Shown here: one piece after another, positions 51,805-63,907 of the stretch
How the letters are laid out: every line of letters begins with the position of its first letter
Position numbering within the stretch: position 1 is the stretch's first letter
Translations under genes and position numbers: made by a program
Notes under the pieces: generated by a model
Database searches by the model: none
Seen by the model: the letters and a program-made list of their open reading frames with translations, nothing else
What the model was told of the DNA's origin: nothing
NCBI GenBank assembly: GCA_013397695.1
Contig: VYZI01000114.1
Location: 220,714 to 284,713, forward strand
Direction of reading: 5' to 3'
DNA: 64,000 nucleotides
Origin: Centropus unirufus
Lineage: Eukaryota > Chordata > Aves > Cuculiformes > Centropidae

Positions 51805-53383
51805 TCAGTCATCAGTATATATATATTTTAAGCAGTAATAAGAAAAGAATAAACATTAAATGCTCTTCATTAGTTTTCTTATGTGTTATGAACATCTTTG
51901 GGAGGTCGTATTACTTTAGTAGTAGCAGCTTTCTTTAGTCTTAGTAGCTATTTTGGAGCAGGGTAGAGTTTTTATTGCATGACACTAAAGGTGTGAGTTG
52001 AATATCCTGGAGCACAGTATGAGGAAATGTAGTCTTTTTGAAGATTAGGATTCCTCAAGAATCGTGGTGGAAAGCAGTGTAAAATGGAGGAAAATTAATC
52101 TGGTGCAGTTTCTTCTAAACCGCTCTAGAAGTACTCTCAGAAGTAAATTATTCCAGAACAATACCCATAAGTTTTCCTACCAAGAGACACATCGAATGGT
52201 GCAAACAGACCCAAGGAGTAAGCTAATGAATTTGTATTGCCCAGCTCGATTTTTGGATGCTTCTTAGGTTTACTTTCTGGATATTTCTAATTTAGAAATA
52301 ATCTGAGATGACAATGGGAAAAGCAGAAAATATTATCTGAGGTACAGAAGGCAGAGAAAAAAAGGAGGTAAGACAGTCCGAATGATCAGCAAATATTCAG
52401 TAGTATGAGGAAGAACAGACTGTATGGATGTAGAAGAAAGGGAAGCAAAGTGAAAACCAGACTGGAATAGAAAGGATTAATGGTAGCTAAAAGCATAACT
52501 GTGAATAAAGAATGGTAGATCTGATTTAAATGGAAAACGAGATTCACATGAAAGAAGTAGTTGAAACAGCAGAGAAAATGATTGAAGTTTCAGTGGGAAA
52601 GAGACTAAGAAGTCTGAGATATGCTGTTATCTGGAGCTGGAGTAAGGAATCCACCTAAGGCAATACAAACTGGTTTTGGCCAGAAAAATGCTTCTTAAAA
52701 ACAAATTACCACTGAAGTCAGAATATCCATTTGGTGGCATGAGAAGATTTACATCTCCTGTCCTTCACAGCTGTCATCTTAAGTCAAAGTGGAGGTGACT
52801 GCCTTGTCTCTATTCCCTGAAGGATGGAACACCAGTTTTGTTTCTGTACCTTTGCCTCCACTTTTCCTCTCTCGTGTAATCTCTCAGATGTGCAGCATAT
52901 AGTGTAAAACACCTACAATTAATTTGCTGCAATTTAAATATGACAGCAAGTTACACTGAAATTATTACTGTTTTTTTAATTAAAGTTTTACACTGTGATG
53001 ATTCTTCTCTCCTTATTAGCATTAAGAATGTGATAATGAATGATCAGAGTCTTCAAAATTAGCAAATTAAGGGGATTTCACTTTGAAATCAAAGAAGTTA
53101 CTAATGCTTGAGTTTCTGATCCTACATTAAAAGGCAGAAGTAACCTGTGTATAGGCAAACTCCTTAATCAAGTAAATAGACTCTTGCACATGAATATATC
53201 ATATATGTTTTGGAATATCACCTGCAATCCAATTGAAACTAATTTTGCAAGCAGTATTTTATATGTTTTGGACATGAGCAAAAGATCAAAATGAATAAAA
53301 TGATTCATATTTCTGGGCAATAGTTTGAATTTCAGTTTGAATAAAAAAAGGTAATCCTTAGAAATAAAAATAACAGGATGCCT
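51805..53383. other. Gene-free AT-rich stretch
   Basis: Unique sequence; purine-rich between about 52260 and 52640. The 67-codon open frame at 52064-52267 has no motif. Nothing supportable. Confidence 0.5.
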
Positions 53384-54151
53384 TTAAGCTTTTAAAAACC
53401 TAAAAGAGAGACAATTATGATTGTTTTGGTTTTTTTGTTGGTCTCTAACCTGGTCTATACCTTCAAGCAGCTTTGCAGCATTCCTTACCACAGAATTTAA
53501 TTTCTTAAGAATAGGAAACCATATTCCATGAGTCCATTCAAGCTGGAGCAAACAGCTCAAATCCATCCAGAGGTCTGGCATATCACACTTAGATTTGAAC
53601 GCTGGGAACAGATTTTAAGAAGGCCTTTCTACAACTTGGTAACTCATTATACTTTTTGAAAGCAGCCAAAATTCAACCTCCTTCAAAACATCTTCAGTCT
53701 TCTATCTTCAAATTCTTGAAGTACATTTTGCTATACTGTGTCTTGTATTCTGAAACATGTTTTCAAATATTACTCGTAATGGTGTCATTTGATGCTTGAA
53801 TTTGTGAAGCTCAGTTTGCAACCTAATGAACCCTACCAGCAGGCAGCGGTGTAATGGATTAGATGGGTATTTTCCAGGAAGACTCAATGCCCTAAAATGA
53901 TTAGGAGCAAGGAGTGTATGATTTGAAAGTGCATTCATCCTCTCAAATCTGTCTAGATTTTTTTTTTTCTTGTGTCTTGAAAAATTTCTGTGCTCGATTT
54001 TCAAAGGAAAATTTTTAATGGCAAACTGGTAGCCCTGGAAGGTTATAAAGATTATTCCACTTCTCTCTCTTCTCTCTTCCCCCAACAACAGACATATTGA
54101 AGCCCAAACTGGATCATAGACAAAACTATGCAACCTCTCATTACCTAACTG
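53384..54151 (-). pseudogene. Possible decayed coding sequence, unidentified
   Basis: Two minus-strand open stretches, 54151-53711 (147 codons) and 53590-53384, lie in the same reading frame and are separated by about 40 codons that contain three or four stops. The second part reads WMDLSCLLQLEWTHGIWFPI and then LNSVVRNAAKLLEGIDQV, which looks protein-like. A poly(T) run at about 53957-53967 adds a Lys tract that may mark an indel. I cannot name a parent protein. It could be an old retrocopy, a transposon gene remnant, or chance. The upstream part overlaps the plus-strand candidate exon. Confidence 0.2.
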
Positions 54152-54405
54152 TTATCCTAGTGATCCCAGGCTGTCACACTGCCTTCCATTGCCTTGCTCA
54201 GATGCGAAGAAGGCGTTCTGTGAAGATGGATAAACTGTAATAAGAGCTCATATGCTCTTTGGTGTGATGATGTTACAGGATTGAATCATGAGATTTCATC
54301 ATTGCGTTGACTTCATCAATTGAAATTGATTGTTGAGTAGAATGTATCAAACTTTCATGAGATGATTTTTCAACAGATAAATAAAGACTGTTTTCCCTGT
54401 ATATT
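54092..54405 (+). other. Candidate 3'-terminal exon
   Basis: A long pyrimidine tract (54059-54083) followed by AACAACAG is a strong splice-acceptor match ending at 54091. From 54094 one frame is open for 48 codons (Ile-Leu-Lys-Pro-Lys-Leu to Lys-Met-Asp-Lys-Leu) and stops at TAA 54238-54240. A canonical AATAAA follows at 54380-54385, with a T-rich stretch after it. Together these resemble a last exon with a short 3' UTR, perhaps of a non-coding RNA. Each signal alone is common in AT-rich DNA, and no upstream donor or exon could be linked. Confidence 0.2.
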
Positions 54406-56291
54406 ATTTTCCTCTAAAACTGCTTTTAGGTTTAATCCTTTCTGAATTATGAAATGTAGGTACATTTGAGTTTTTTTACACTATCCTATCATCCCCATTC
54501 AAGGAAAATAACCTGTTATACATTCACCAAATTAGTTGTGAAATAAAGGATTTTGAACTCTGCTAATAAATACTATGATGCGTATATACACAATTAGTTG
54601 GCACATTTCAACTCACTAGGTCCTGAATTGGTCCCTGCCTTATCCTTATCTCACTGGTATCACAAATAGTCATTGTAGTAAATCGTGTCAACATTAGTGA
54701 AAGGCTAATGTAAGCATAGATCTTTTGTCAATTGTGTAAAGCTTTTAGAGTTATTATTTTCCTTTCTAGTGATGCATATGATAAAAGCACTTTTCAACAG
54801 ACCATAGATAAGGCAGATGGCAAACACTAGATCCAAATGTTAACAGTAACTTGTTTGAGAAAGTTGGTTTCACAAGTTCATGAAAATAGAGTCCTGAAAG
54901 GATGTGATGAATCATCTTTTTTCAAAATGTGTGTATGTGTATATCCGGCACATCAAATAATTTCTACATTATTTCAACTTATTACTAGTTGCTGAACAGC
55001 AATCATTTTAATAAAATGAGCAGCTGATTAAATATCTGGGTGCATTATTTTTATTTTAAGAAATTTACTGCATCCCAAACATTCATAGAAGGTACATTTA
55101 TTTCACAATTTTTGTAATATACATAATTCATATATATCCATCCTGAGAACAACAAATTATATATTGTTTATATGTCAAAATTTGGCTTTGTATATCCTAA
55201 TATATAGCTAGTGTACACTAGTAACTACATTACTACCATTAATAACAAAATTCCTGTATGGTTTCAGTGCCAAAACTGAGTAACTGGTATGTCAATGGTC
55301 ACCAAATCCCTTGAAAATCCATTAGCAATTAGGATAAGGGAGTTCCTCTTCCACTAAGCATATTGTTTACTAAAAGTATTTTTTTCTTCAAAAATACATA
55401 TGTAATTACTGTGTTTGTATATTTGTACATATTTCTAAATTGCAGTGAACAAATCTTGGGCACTTTTTTTACTTTGTATCTTTCACAATTACGGCAGAGA
55501 CTCTTAAATCTTAAGCAATGTGAGTCATGTTACCGTATGTCACATCATACAGTTAAAAATGAATGTGTTCAGACTGATGTAACCCAATGTGACATGATAC
55601 ATAAGGCCATAAATGTGGAAATTTTAAACACCCTTACTCCCTTTCTTTAAAATAAGTATAACTGACATTATTTTAACTACTTTTCAATAAGATGAGCATA
55701 TAAATATTTTAAGGAAACAGGGTTTATAACATAGTTCAGACTTTAAATTTCTTTAAATTTTTTTTAAAAAGCTAATGGTTGTAATATTTGGTAAATAATA
55801 TTTGTCTGAGTTAATTACTAACATCATTAAACTAAAGGCAAGACAATTTTCCACACCATTTAAAATTCAATATGTTAAAAATTGAATCCCAAAACTCTGA
55901 TGTTTAGTTTTGCATGTAACAATGAAGTTTTTGATAGGATAAATAACGGCTGGTTCCCTGCCTCTTTCTTAAAATACCATAGATAGCTTTCCTCTCATAG
56001 AATGTCAATATGTTAACAAAGTCATATTTTGACTAAATTCTTACATCTGAAAAAAATGCAGCTGCACATTGACAGCAACTGTAGAATTATATATATATGA
56101 GGTAGTAAAATGAGATATAACAACATGAAGATAAGTTACTTCATTTGTCTATCCTCAGTTGGTACTACATTATCAATAGAAACAGCTTGACTGTGAAAAA
56201 ATCACTTAGTAATAATAGATATAGGAACTTGGGTCAACATCACTACTGCAGGCTGCTGTCTCCTGAACAAAGGAATAACTTACTGTAATAA
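54406..56291. other. Gene-free AT-rich stretch
   Basis: Very AT-rich, with many TATATA runs. A 95-codon open frame at 55363-55650 (plus) is of chance length and has no motif. No transposon seen. Confidence 0.5.
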
Positions 56292-57620
56292 CATAGAATC
56301 ATAGAATCATTTGGTTGGAAAAGACCTTTGAGATAATCAAGTCCAAACATATTTTCCACAACTAAACCATATGCCTGAGCACCTCATCTACTCATCTTTT
56401 CAATATCCCCACAGGGGTGATTCAACCACCCCCCTAGGAAGTCTGTATCAGTGCCTGATAACCCTTTCAGCGAAGAAATTTTTCCCAATGTCTAATCTGA
56501 AACTCCCTTGGTGTAACTTGAGGCCACTTCCTCTCATCTATCATCTGTCACTTGGGAGGAGACCCACAGCCACCTCACTACAACCTCCCTTCAGACAGCT
56601 ATAGAGAGTTATAAAGTCTCCTCTCAGCCTCCTTTTCTCCAGGCTAAATAATCCTCGTCCCTCAGCCACTCCTCATAAGACTTGTTCTAAAGCCCCTTCA
56701 CCAGCTTTGTTGCTCTTCTGTGGACATGCTCCAGGACCTCAATGTCTTTCTTGTAGTAGGGGCCCAAACCTGAACACAGGATTCAGGGTGCGGTCTTACC
56801 AATGTTGAGTACAGAGGAAGGGTGACTTTCGTCTTGCTGGCCACACTGTTTCTGATACAGGCCAGGATGCCACTGGCCTCCTTGGCAACTTGGGCACACC
56901 GCTGACTCATATTCAGCCAGCTGTCAACCAACACCCCCAGCTCCTTCTCTTCTAGGCAGCTTTCTAACCACTCTTCCCCAAGGCTGTAATGCTTCATGGG
57001 ATTGCTGTTTCCCAAGTGCAGACTCAGCACTTGGCCTTGTTGAACCTCATACTATTGTTGTTAGTTCATCATTCCAGCCCGTTCAGGTCCCTCAGCAGAG
57101 CCTCCTTGTTCTCAAGCAAATTGACACTTCTGTCCAGCTTAATGTCATCCGTGAACTTACTAAATTCAACCCATTCATCCAGATCATCAATAAAGATATT
57201 GAACAGAACTGGACACAGCACTGAGCCTTGGACAACACCATTTATGACCAACCTCCAACTGGATTTGCCTCCATTTACCACCATTCTCTGAGGCCAGGCA
57301 ATTTTCTACCCAGCAGAGGGTGTACCAGTCCAGGCCATTGGCTGCCAGTTTCTCAAGCAGAATAGTATGAGAAATGGTGTCAAAGGTTGTACTAAAGTCG
57401 AATTACACAGCCTTTCCTTCATCTGTTAAGTGAGTAATCTTGTCCTGGAGGAGGATCAGGTTAGTTTGGCAGAATCTACCTTGCATAAACCCATGTTGAC
57501 TGAGGCCGATCACCTGCTTGTCTAGTGTGAGCTGTGTGATAACACTCAAGACCTGCTTCATGGTCTTTCCTGGCACTGAGATCAGACTTACAGGCTTGTA
57601 ATTTCCTGTACCATTTAAGG
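56292..57620 (-). mobile_element. CR1 LINE with reverse-transcriptase region, best-preserved copy
   Basis: Reverse-orientation CR1 of about 1.3 kb. The 3' terminus at 56292 shows two octamer units ('catagaatcatagaatcat'), then the 3' UTR, the pol tail and the reverse-transcriptase palm. The 5' side fades near 57620 ('cactgagatcagacttacag', the complement of the region before the palm). The copy lacks the endonuclease and everything upstream, so it is a 5'-truncated insertion. The low divergence of its 3' UTR and the clear octamer tail make it one of the younger CR1 copies in the window. Confidence 0.96.
56698..57600 (-). pseudogene. CR1 reverse-transcriptase remnant
   Basis: Inside the CR1 copy, on the minus strand. 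The order is a fingers/palm block with FDTISHTILLEKLAANGLDW (about 57330-57390), then QGSVLCPVLFNIFIDDLD, then the catalytic box FTDD at 57144-57155 (canonical FADD with Ala to Thr, both Asp kept), then ALLRDLNGLE. After a stop at 57069 the homology continues in another frame (57030-56698) with NPMKHYSLGEEWLES, ELGVLVDSWLNMSQRCAQVA and GILACIRNSVASKT. At least one frameshift and several stops disable it. Confidence 0.9.
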
Positions 57621-59979
57621 AGATGGATTTCCATATATTGAGCAGTTTTCCTCATTACTAGTCCTTCTATCTTCTAAACCAGTGTCATTTATGTCATCAG
57701 ACTTACCTATTTAATTAAGAAAACTTTGTGCAATTTGGCACAGAAATGTCTTGTCCATGGAATCTGTATACTTCTCCCATATTCCCTTCCCACCTCCATC
57801 CCAGCCGGGGTGGTTGCAGTTTATTTTGTTTTCCTATAGTGTTAAAACTTAATTTTCTAGCAGGAGCTTCTTCAAAACTTAGAACCACATACAGCAGAGA
57901 TGTCTGTTACAGAAGAAACTATGGAAGGCAGCCTCACTTTATTATTTTATATGCTTGACTAGAACCTCTTAACAATGTCTCGGATGATGAACTGCTTGTG
58001 ACATGTGTAACCAGTTCTGCTGCTGCTACTGCTGACTCCTTTGTCATTTTGGAACATAAATGGGTTTCCTGTACACCTGTTTGGGGGGGAGAGTGTTAGC
58101 CACTTGAGAGGTCCCATTACAAAAATAAGATTATTCATGTGATAAGGCAAAAATGTGAAAAAAATGTCACCTTTTTGCATTTTTTAAGGATATTCTTATG
58201 TCCCAGCACAGCAGAACACATTTTCACACAACATTTCTAATGTACATGTAATGGCAATACATTTTTATAGTTAATATAGGCTTAATTAGTAAGAGTTTTC
58301 TTCTGATTAGTTCTGTAGTAGTGCTCTCCCACTGAGGCAGCAAGTGGCAATACTTCCTGCTGACTCTCTCAACCAGTCAAGTAAGGTAGATGAAAGGATT
58401 TGGTAGGTAGGCAGAAAAAGAACAGCTTCAATTTCTACCATGATATTGAGAACTGAGTTTCAGGTCCAACCGATCTTAATAAAGGCAGAAACTCAAAAGT
58501 AGGCTTTTGGAGAAGAGACTGAATAAAAATATCAGGTGGCTCATGATTTAGAGGGGATTATTTGAAGTAAAGATAAACAAAATTAAGTGTTTAAGGAAGC
58601 AGATGATATATTTTCCATTTTGCAAAGTATAAAAAATACCATATTAAAAGTACTCAGCACGTATAGCATAAAGTAATGTTATTTTTTTTCAGAAATAGTT
58701 GAATTGAAAAATCTGTAAACCATTCTGAATATCTCTAGTTTATGTAGAATTCTGGTAACTATTGCATCAGAAATAGAAATTGGAAATATTCTAAAAACAT
58801 TCTTATATTTTCATTTAATATTCTACATAGAGAATAATGCACAGATACTTAGTAGAGACTTAATTTAGGTTAAAAAAGATGAGCTGCTGAGACATAAAGG
58901 TGTCAAGATGAAAAATGCTGAAGCAAATAGAAGCCGGAAATGAAAAAACAGTTTTACACATTTAAAAAAAATCTATGTCATTATTATATATTATTATGGA
59001 AGAAGTATGCAGGGTAGAATGTGCTGTAACTCGTTGTAAAAGAGGTCTGATTTATGAATTTATAGACTTGTGATGTGTGATACTTTTTCAGGACTAAAAA
59101 AACATTTAAAAATAAACCAAATAGAAGTAGAAAAAACATATTTTTTCTGAAACAATACAGCATGATTTCAGAAAGAAAACTCAATATATATATGTGTATA
59201 TATGTGAGTATATGTATATACCTCTGTGTATATAACTATACAGAGAATGATGAATATTTATAATATTTTTTAATCGTTACTCCTGTGTTTATTGACATAA
59301 AGTTGGAGTGGGTTAGGAAGAAAACTCCATAGAAAGATTATTATTTGTGGATTTTCCAAGTGTAAGTGAGCCTCTTAATAGAAATATGAGGCATGCCAGA
59401 CACAAAGATCTGTATTTTTAGATAGATGGTTGTACATACTGGTCTGACAATTACTTAGAATTAAAGTTTATCTTCCTCTTTCAAAGCTTTTCCTGTGATT
59501 GGATGCCAAACAATAACTGTTTGTGTAGCCTGAGCACAAATCTTCTATTCTAATATAATGCTTCTTTGTAAATAAGTTTATTTGTGAACAAAGTGAGTAT
59601 ATAACCCATGTTTCCGTTCTGTGCACCAAAGGCCAGCTTGAAGATGCTCTGTGGATCTTATAAAGGAATAGAATTCTAATGTTGGTCTAGTTAATTAAAT
59701 AACCATGGTTTTTTGTCTATCTTTCAGTCTTGAACTGTGGAATTGGAACCTCCAGTTTGCTGCTTTTATAGTTATCTTCTTAAAGAATCTTCCAGACATA
59801 CTTTCCTTGTAGGTGTTCTCTACTATGCCACTGAAAAGACAAAGCAATTAATGGGACAAAGTTAATGTTTGAACTAGCTGAGTAACACTAATTCTTCATT
59901 TGAATTTCACCTCAGTTTCAGCCCTGCACTGAAGTCACAGTAAATTCAAGATAATTCTGCAAGGGTCGGAGAGTTCCTC
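57621..59979. other. Gene-free AT-rich stretch
   Basis: About 2.4 kb of unique DNA with an AT/GT dinucleotide-rich run at 59184-59240. Open frames are under 80 codons. Nothing else recognised. Confidence 0.5.
59184..59240. repeat. Degenerate (TA)n/(TG)n low-complexity run
   Basis: Alternating TATATA and TGTGTATATA units with interruptions. Simple low-complexity DNA. Confidence 0.75.
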
Positions 59980-60028
59980 TCCATTATCCTTATGGGTCTC
60001 TTCCAACTTGAGATACACTATGATTTCA
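59980..60028 (+). mobile_element. CR1 3'-end scrap
   Basis: 'tatgggtctcttccaacttg' followed by 'agatacactatgatttcat' matches the last 40-50 bases of a CR1 3' UTR with a decayed octamer. Very short, so the call rests on the conserved TCTTCCAAC-type block and the spacing to ATGATT. Confidence 0.6.
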
Positions 60029-60264
60029 TAAGAAAAATCAGAAATTGGAAAAAAAATATATTGGCCTTGGAGGTAGATCTGACTGCAGTTTTATACAATC
60101 TCTGCACCACAAACTAATTAATTGACATTGATGTAAAGTTCATAATTTCCTTTAACAGCTGTAACAGCAGGCAATGATAACATATTGGAATGTAATGATC
60201 CCAAATCAATACAAAAACTTAGAACAAAAAGTTTTTTCAGAACCACAAAAAATCATGAACTTAC
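60029..60264. other. Unique AT-rich sequence
   Basis: Spacer between a CR1 scrap and the candidate exon. No other signal seen. Confidence 0.5.
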
Positions 60265-60481
60265 ATGATATGTTAACTATACAAAAGAGTAAAGCCAAGT
60301 ACCCACATATCTGTGTTGCAATGGCGCGAATCCTGTTTGCCTTCATCTTTCTGCATTCATACCCATTAATCCTTTGTTTACTCATTTTTTCTCCGATATT
60401 CTGTGCCCTCCTTTCAAAGACAATTTCAGCTTTCTTCCCTATTGTTTCCGGCAAGGAGCAAGTGTTTGTGTGAGATTTAAC
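60265..60481 (-). other. Candidate internal exon, 217 bases
   Basis: On the minus strand a pyrimidine tract ending in TTTTTTTCAG (just above 60481) is a good splice acceptor, and GTAAGT directly after 60265 is a perfect donor hexamer. One frame is open over the whole 217 bases (72 codons plus one base), beginning Val-Lys-Ser-His and including KKAEIVFERRAQNIGEKMSK and KMKANRIRAIATQICGYLAL. Four CpGs are kept (for example 'ttcgcgcc'), more than the surroundings. No domain is recognised. The opposite strand is also open (60174-60473), which weakens the coding argument. It could be an exon of a gene whose intron this region is, a lncRNA exon, or chance. Confidence 0.28.
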
Positions 60482-63400
60482 CTGAAAAAAAGAAAGAGAA
60501 CATCTGTGCTACATATACCTACACAGATTAATCAGTTAGAGTAACAATTCTATTGGAAACCGACAGCAAGGAAACAAGAAAAAGTTAAACTTTGTCAAGT
60601 AAATGGGTTGTGAGGGCAGAAATTTCAGAAAAATAGCCTCATTAATGACTACTACACTGAGTGAACTACAATATGATCAATTAAAAATATAACTTAAACA
60701 CCTTTCTCGACCAGTCATAACATTTATTCCCAATCTGTGATGTGCATGTACTTATCTTTACAGTCAAATAATGGTTAGCAAAGATCATAGACCAAAGTGA
60801 GAATTTGGCCCATATGCAGCCCTTTCAGCTCCTGAAAGTAAAGCATATGTATTGGTAAAATAATGCATATGCATATCTGTCACAACTCTACAAGCTGGAG
60901 AACTTCTCAGAGAGGCATCTTGTGATCTTCAACAATGGAAAAGTATTATAATACTTTGAAGAAAATTAAGAAAGTAAACTGATAGGGTCACCAAACCCTG
61001 TGAGCTGTTCAGTAGGTAAAAGTAATCTTGAAAGGCAACCATAATATTTAAGTAACTTGCAAAATGATATCTATCAGTGTCGCAGTCTTACTCAACAGTG
61101 ATATGTGTTTAGTTATGTTGAAAAAAATTCTTTACCATAGACCATAGACAAAATGTAGAAAAAAACAGAGACATAAAGGTTTGTATGATAGTCATGATTT
61201 CCGTTTCCTTAGTTTGGGATGCAAGCGTATGTATTTTTACTGAGAAAAGAAATGCTGACTGTCATGAGCAGAAAAAAGTTTAACTGCTTGGGAGAAGAAT
61301 GGTCATGTATTGAAGGGCTGAAGCCTTACTGTCATGATATATCAGAGCATATTTCAATCTTTCTGTACTGTTAACTTTTAGTATATTTCTTATTTTAAAT
61401 ACATCCTTTATGTGTAACACCATATTGTGCATTTCTTTAAATTGTTAAGTGTATAAGCTGAGAAATGACTAGTTCTTTAATATTCTGATTGATAAATTAT
61501 CTATTATTCCACTTTAACAAATATGTAACAGAGTTTTCCTTAACCTTCTGAATTAGTAGATGAATATGCATAAGTTTCTTCGGTCAGCTTCATTGTACTG
61601 AATTTCCACAGATAAACAGATAACTGTGTCATTGCGTATGATCTGACATGAACTGAAATGAAGGAAAACACATTAAGGGATGGAAGAGATTTGATTAAAA
61701 TAGATAGATGTCACATTCAATATTTAGAAATATATTTCAAAAATATATTCTGAATTTTCATGACAGAGCTGCAGTAGTTTGTCAAGTTTACTTGATGATA
61801 CCTGCACTTCGTAGTCGATTAAACCAACAAGAAATTGTGTTAAATCTGATATGTGCAAGAATTAATGTCATAGCTGCATCTATGAATATCTAATTTTAAG
61901 GGTGCAATTGAGGTGTAAAATTAAATTGAGATTGTGCACAAAAAGCTAAAGGTCAGAACATAATGCAATTTTCTAAGAAAAGTCTAATCAAGACTATAAT
62001 AACAAATCATTTGCTGTTAAATTAAAGCTTTATCAGAAACATTAAAAGTACAGTTTAACAAGTCTACTTAATAAAGAAATGCAAGAGAGAAATTTCAATT
62101 CATTATACAAGCTATTATTTACTGAGACATATTCACTGCATGGGGTAGATAGTGACAACTAGGATGACCCAAACCAACAACTGGCATGAGTCTCGATATA
62201 GAATGTGCCCTTTTATTTTCTTGTTATCTTTTGTGTCACCTACAACAGCAAATAACAATTAAAGGGATCTCATACTAAATTGTCAATAGTGATTCACATG
62301 TGCAAAAGTGCACGTTCAAAACAAGCATTAATAAAAACAGACTGATGTTAATTATGCTAAAAAGATGATACACACCATTTTGGTACTGAATTCAGGTGCC
62401 TAATCATGGTTCAAGAATTTCTTGAAGAGAAAAAGAACAAGAAAGTTGACAAATAACCCCAAAAAAACCCAATCACACCCCAAACGCACCTCATTTTCAG
62501 TTGTTGATTAATAGCATTTATAACATCCAACTTCAAGCCAATTTACCCTATCAAGGAATCTGGGAACAGAAGAATGTTTTTAATCATTTAGAGCTTTACC
62601 TCTTTTGAAGTAACTATCCCCAAGCACACATATGTTACCGGAACACAGGAGTTGTCCTACTAGATACCAGTGTCTACCTGTATCACACTGAGTATATCAA
62701 GGTGTTTATCAAAAATGATTGAAAACAGGCAGGAATGCTTAAAATATTTAACTAGGTACTTGATATCTTAAACCATGAAGGAGAATTATGTTTTGTTTTC
62801 TGTCAATCCTTCCCAAGGTTTTCAGTAAAAAAATGTAAGTAGACATAATAATTTTCTCATCTAGTGACTGAGTAAATTTTTATTTTGGACAGGCTCCAAG
62901 GTTCTTTGCTCCATTTCATGCTGCCCTTCAGTCATTCTAGAAGACATTAACTCTGAAAAAAAAAAGATTGTTATGGGCTTTGAAGTATGACACCTTTTCA
63001 TTTCTTTAAAAATGCTTTTTCCCATAGATACAGAAAAGTCTGCATCAGACTTCTTGATCTTTTTTTTTCTGTAATAGATTAATATTATGTGTCATTTCAT
63101 GACCATCCCTCGTCTTCCTCTTAGTAAAATAATATTTTTATGAATCAACAGAGAAATCTATTTTATGTATTATATATTGTTTGACTATTACTTATTCCCT
63201 AATACTAGCAGTCATACTCCCAACAGGCTTATTAAAAATATATTTCATGTTTTTAAATCTGTAATTGCTTTCTCCTTTTCTGGAAATTATCCTGCACATA
63301 AAATGCCGGAAATTACTGCCACAAATTACTTAGCATCTGTCAGCACAGAGGTTCCTTTTACGGTAAGTTCTGTCTGGTTTATCTTGGTATTTCTACTCAC

Positions 63401-63637
63401 AATTCCACTCTTCTCCCTGACTTTAAATAAAATGAATATACAAATTCCATATTAAAACTTTTGTCCTTTTTGAAGGCTACTGATAACTATGTAAAACAAC
63501 ATAAAAATGTACCAATAACAAATTGCCATTCTATCCCTTATTCCCTGTTTTCTTATCAAACAAAATAGTTAATCCTAATATGACTCCGCACATATACGAA
63601 TACCTTAGATAAAAAGACAGAATGTTTGAAATTATTT
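60482..63637. other. Gene-free AT-rich stretch
   Basis: About 3.2 kb of unique AT-rich DNA. The open frames at 61708-61893 and 63165-63455 are of chance length and show no motif. No transposon or RNA gene recognised. Confidence 0.5.
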
Positions 63638-63770
63638 CAGGCTGTCCAGGGATACAGTTGAGTCACCTTCCCTGGAGGTATTTAAAAGACAAGTAGATGA
63701 AGTACTCAATGATAGGGTTTAGTTGTGGTCAGTACAGTTAGACTCACTAGCAATTCTATGATTCTATGAG
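63638..63770 (+). mobile_element. CR1 3'-end fragment
   Basis: 'aggctgtccagggatacagt', 'ccctggaggtatttaaaaga', 'gtagatgaagtactcaatga' and a tail 'caattctatgattctatgag' make up the last 130 bases of a CR1, ending in two octamer units. It encoded the very end of pol plus the short 3' UTR type seen also in the copy at 13209-14022. Confidence 0.93.
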
Positions 63771-63907
63771 AATCCTAAAGTTGATGTAATAGCAAAGTGA
63801 CAGAAGTGGATCTAAAGGCCTGAAACTGAAATAATATGTGTGACCCATGGACGATTTGCCCTCTTCAGTCTGCAAGTTTCCATTCTCAGTAGAGTTGTGC
63901 TGTACTA
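63771..63907. other. Spacer before microsatellite
   Basis: Unique sequence without features. Confidence 0.6.

Noticed and set aside
56989..57291. 100-codon plus-strand open frame
   Set aside because: Antisense of the CR1 reverse-transcriptase remnant, not a gene.
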